This document shows, one piece after another, positions 5,847 to 7,434 of a stretch of DNA of 7,434 nucleotides. The stretch lies in NCBI GenBank assembly GCA_030628805.1, contig DAOVQG010000238.1, forward strand, positions 1 to 7,434. Direction: 5' to 3'. Origin of the DNA: JAGMDK01 sp023128695 (GTDB lineage Bacteria; Planctomycetota; Phycisphaerae; UBA1845; Fen-1342). Numbering within the stretch: the first letter of the stretch is position 1; every line of letters begins with the position of its first letter. A program made the position numbers and the translations under genes. Under the pieces are notes generated by a model. The model was not told the origin of the DNA. It saw nothing but the letters and a program-made list of their open reading frames with translations, and made no database searches.

Positions 5847-7109
5847 TCACGCGGGCCGAAGCGGCGGTGCTTCCGGCAACTCGTGGATGATAACAACCGA
5901 CGTGGGAATGACGGGATACTGCATCTGAACGCGATACACATAAAAGCGCTCGCCCTCCCAGCCCAACTTGTCGAGCGCGTAACGTATCATCTCCGCGTGC
6001 CGAGGCACGTGCGGCGTGTGAACCGCTGCCGGCCCCTTGCCCAGGTGCTCCACCGCTTCCAACGTCGCCAGTCGATCGCGCTCGCGACCCTCAATCGGCG
6101 GAATCGGCGGCCCGCCAGCGAGTTCGCTGTAGACGTGGAGCTCCGGCTTGATCGGGCCGAAGAGGTCCTCATGCACGAACAGATCGAAAAGCAGCGCTTT
6201 ACACGGCGTGTGCATCCGGACGACGAGCGCGGCCCAGCGATTGTGCTCGGCCCGGTAGTATGAAGCCGCACTGTGCGTCACCTCGCCGGTGATGCACGTC
6301 ACGGCCCCGGTGTTTCCAACCTCTCCCTCGGCCAGCTCATCTTCCAAAAAGCCATGCGGTCCACTGACGCGGCGAAAGCGTGGCAACGGCTTCGAGCAGA
6401 ACTCCCGCAGCAGAGGAGCCTCGGCAGTGCCAGTGGGATCATCTTCGGCGGGAGCCAGCGGTTGGCGGACGAAGGCCGGGTATAGCTTCCCCTCATCGTT
6501 CGAGACCCGCGCCCGAGCGATAACCCAAGGAACATTGGGGCGAATCCGGCGTAAGCCCACGAACCCGCGCAGCGTCGCGATATCCAGCCGGCCTTTCTCC
6601 GCCGCGGGGCGCAGGAAATCGACTTTCAACTGGGTCGTGGCCTGCACGCCCCAAATGTAGCCGTTGGCCGCAAAGGCAGACTTTCGCTGGGCCAGAATGG
6701 CCCGCCCGCAGTCTTCTCCGGCGTACCCGAGCAGCATCATTTCGAGCGTCGCACGGTCGCCGGCATGCACGTCGATAAGTCGCTCGAACTCCCTCACCGC
6801 GGCCCCGGCCGGCTCGATCCGGGACGCCGACACGTTTTGCTTGGCCGCCGCTTTCAAGAAGCTCTCGATGGCGGCCGCGCCGGGGATGTGTTGGGCCAGC
6901 ATGAACGGGTCGGCACTGTGGGCCACGTTCACGATCCTCCAGGCGAGCTTCATGTCAATCTTCAAGCGTTTGGAAAGCTCGTGCGGCCGCGTGATGTGCC
7001 CCGGTAAGGCCTCGATGATCTCGGCGAACGCACCCCTTACTCGTTGGAGCACCTGTTTGGCGTGTTTCTCAAATGGTACCGTGTCGCTGGGATTACTGTG
7101 AACATCCAT
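5847..7109 (-). CDS. Protein of unknown function with HTH-like N-terminal segment
   Basis: The 420-aa product is not a family I can name. Residues about 39-63 (HITRPHELSKRLKIDMKLAW onward, RIVNVA) read like a helix-turn-helix: a helix, a short turn, then a second helix. They are followed by DPFMLAQHIPG and a helical stretch with FLKAAAKQNVS. A middle region follows with HAGDRATLEMML and then a mixed, strand-rich C-terminal half (from about 150), including GYIWGVQATTQLKVDFLRP, ALLFDLFVHEDLFG and RFYVYRVQMQYPVIPTSVVI. No signal peptide or membrane span is seen, so it is probably cytoplasmic. It could be a DNA-binding regulator with a large sensor part, but this is inference. The ATG at 7107-7109 is preferred; an in-frame TTG at 7146-7148 would add 13 residues, and neither start has a strong ribosome site. 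Codon use looks like that of the neighbours. The stop (5847-5849) is 10 bp from the mntP stop. Confidence 0.8.
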   Translation of the reverse strand: MDVHSNPSDTVPFEKHAKQVLQRVRGAFAEIIEALPGHITRPHELSKRLKIDMKLAWRIVNVAHSADPFMLAQHIPGAAAIESFLKAAAKQNVSASRIEPAGAAVREFERLIDVHAGDRATLEMMLLGYAGEDCGRAILAQRKSAFAANGYIWGVQATTQLKVDFLRPAAEKGRLDIATLRGFVGLRRIRPNVPWVIARARVSNDEGKLYPAFVRQPLAPAEDDPTGTAEAPLLREFCSKPLPRFRRVSGPHGFLEDELAEGEVGNTGAVTCITGEVTHSAASYYRAEHNRWAALVVRMHTPCKALLFDLFVHEDLFGPIKPELHVYSELAGGPPIPPIEGRERDRLATLEAVEHLGKGPAAVHTPHVPRHAEMIRYALDKLGWEGERFYVYRVQMQYPVIPTSVVIIHELPEAPPLRPA

Positions 7110-7235
7110 TGTGCTTACAAGTATCACGGCTTTCGCGCTGACATGCAAGTTCTCAGCCGTGCAACATCAGGACGCTTGTCGGTGCTACGCGCAAGTGCCG
7201 CTCGTAGAAGATGTTGCAATCTGTGGCTTTGTCAG
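7110..7235. other. Upstream region of the HTH-like gene with a 9-bp inverted pair
   Basis: This spacer holds TGCAACATC at 7160-7168 and its exact reverse complement GATGTTGCA at 7210-7218, 41 nt apart. It would contain the promoter of the minus-strand HTH-like gene, but I see only weak -10/-35 resemblance (GATACT read on the minus strand at 7125-7120, with TTGCAT 17 bp upstream). The inverted pair could be a protein-binding site or chance. Confidence 0.35.
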
Positions 7236-7434
7236 CCCTCGATTGACGGGCGGCGTCAGGGAAGGGAGGGCGAAGCTCCTGCTGAGCCGCGACGCCCCTC
7301 GATTGACGGGCAGCGTCAGGGAAGGGAGGGCGAAGCTCCTGCTGAGCCGCGGCGGCCTTCGATTGACGGGCAGCGTCAGGGAAGGGAGGGCGAAGCTCCT
7401 GCTGAGCCGCGGCGCCCCTCGATTGACAGGCAGC
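7236..7434. repeat. 60-bp tandem repeat array, three full units plus a partial, running off the window
   Basis: Units start at 7236, 7296, 7356 and 7416 with an exact 60-bp period; the last has 19 bp before the window ends. Each begins like CCCTCGATTGACGGGCAGCG and includes GGAGGGCGAAGCTCCTGCTG. Only a few substitutions separate the copies (for example 7252, 7292, 7355, 7358 and 7428). The whole unit is conserved, so there are no unique spacers. Several frames are open through the array, since 60 is a multiple of three and the unit has few stops, but nothing shows that it is coding. I recall similar GGAGGGCGAAGCTCCTGC repeats in planctomycete genomes (from memory). Confidence 0.95.

Noticed and set aside
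7119..7148. Sigma-70 promoter (TTGCAT / GATACT, 17-bp spacing) for the HTH-like gene
   Set aside because: Only 3 of 6 and 4 of 6 matches, and it would start transcription almost at the ATG; too weak to list as a feature.
7236..7434. CRISPR array
   Set aside because: The full 60-bp unit is conserved with no variable spacers and no cas genes nearby.
7236..7434. Repeat protein encoded by the 60-bp array
   Set aside because: Frames on both strands are open through it, but none has a visible start, ribosome site or flanking coding sequence.

Overview
The window is GC-rich, densely coding bacterial DNA. It most likely comes from a planctomycete, probably of the Pirellulales type. Three things suggest this: a transposase tail of the ISAzo13 ('Rhodopirellula transposase') type at the left edge; a mix of gamma-glutamyltransferase, DUF255/YyaL-type protein and MntP with an unrecognised protein; and many GC-rich dispersed, tandem and inverted repeats between genes, of a style I associate with that phylum. 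This assignment is an inference from memory and was not searched.

Layout, left to right. Positions 3-107 hold the last 34 codons of a transposase whose body lies outside the window. Positions 244-1974 (+) encode an exported gamma-glutamyltransferase with all recognisable catalytic residues. Positions 1988-2196 are a repeat-only spacer: a 48-bp direct duplication, an inverted partial copy making a hairpin, then a 20/21-bp tandem. Positions 2219-2617 (+) encode a small probable lipoprotein with an internal 34-residue duplication. It meets a convergent gene across about 100 bp of hairpin and microtandem repeats. Positions 2723-4972 (-) encode a large probable lipoprotein of the thioredoxin-like DUF255/YyaL/SPATA20 family. 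Its 5' end lies inside one arm of a large nested inverted repeat (4959-5098). Positions 5276-5836 (+) encode an MntP-type manganese exporter, divergent from the previous gene. Positions 5847-7109 (-) encode a protein of unknown function with an HTH-like N-terminal segment, convergent with mntP and separated from it by only 10 bp. The right edge (7236-7434) is an array of 60-bp tandem repeats that runs out of the window.

The genes do not form an obvious pathway or operon: strands alternate and every gene appears to be its own transcription unit. A loose theme is the cell envelope (one exported hydrolase, two probable lipoproteins, one membrane exporter). I see no rRNA, tRNA, CRISPR array, phage module or complete mobile element, and no clear new multi-gene system. 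The most distinctive material is the set of repeats placed exactly at gene boundaries and the two unrecognised proteins.
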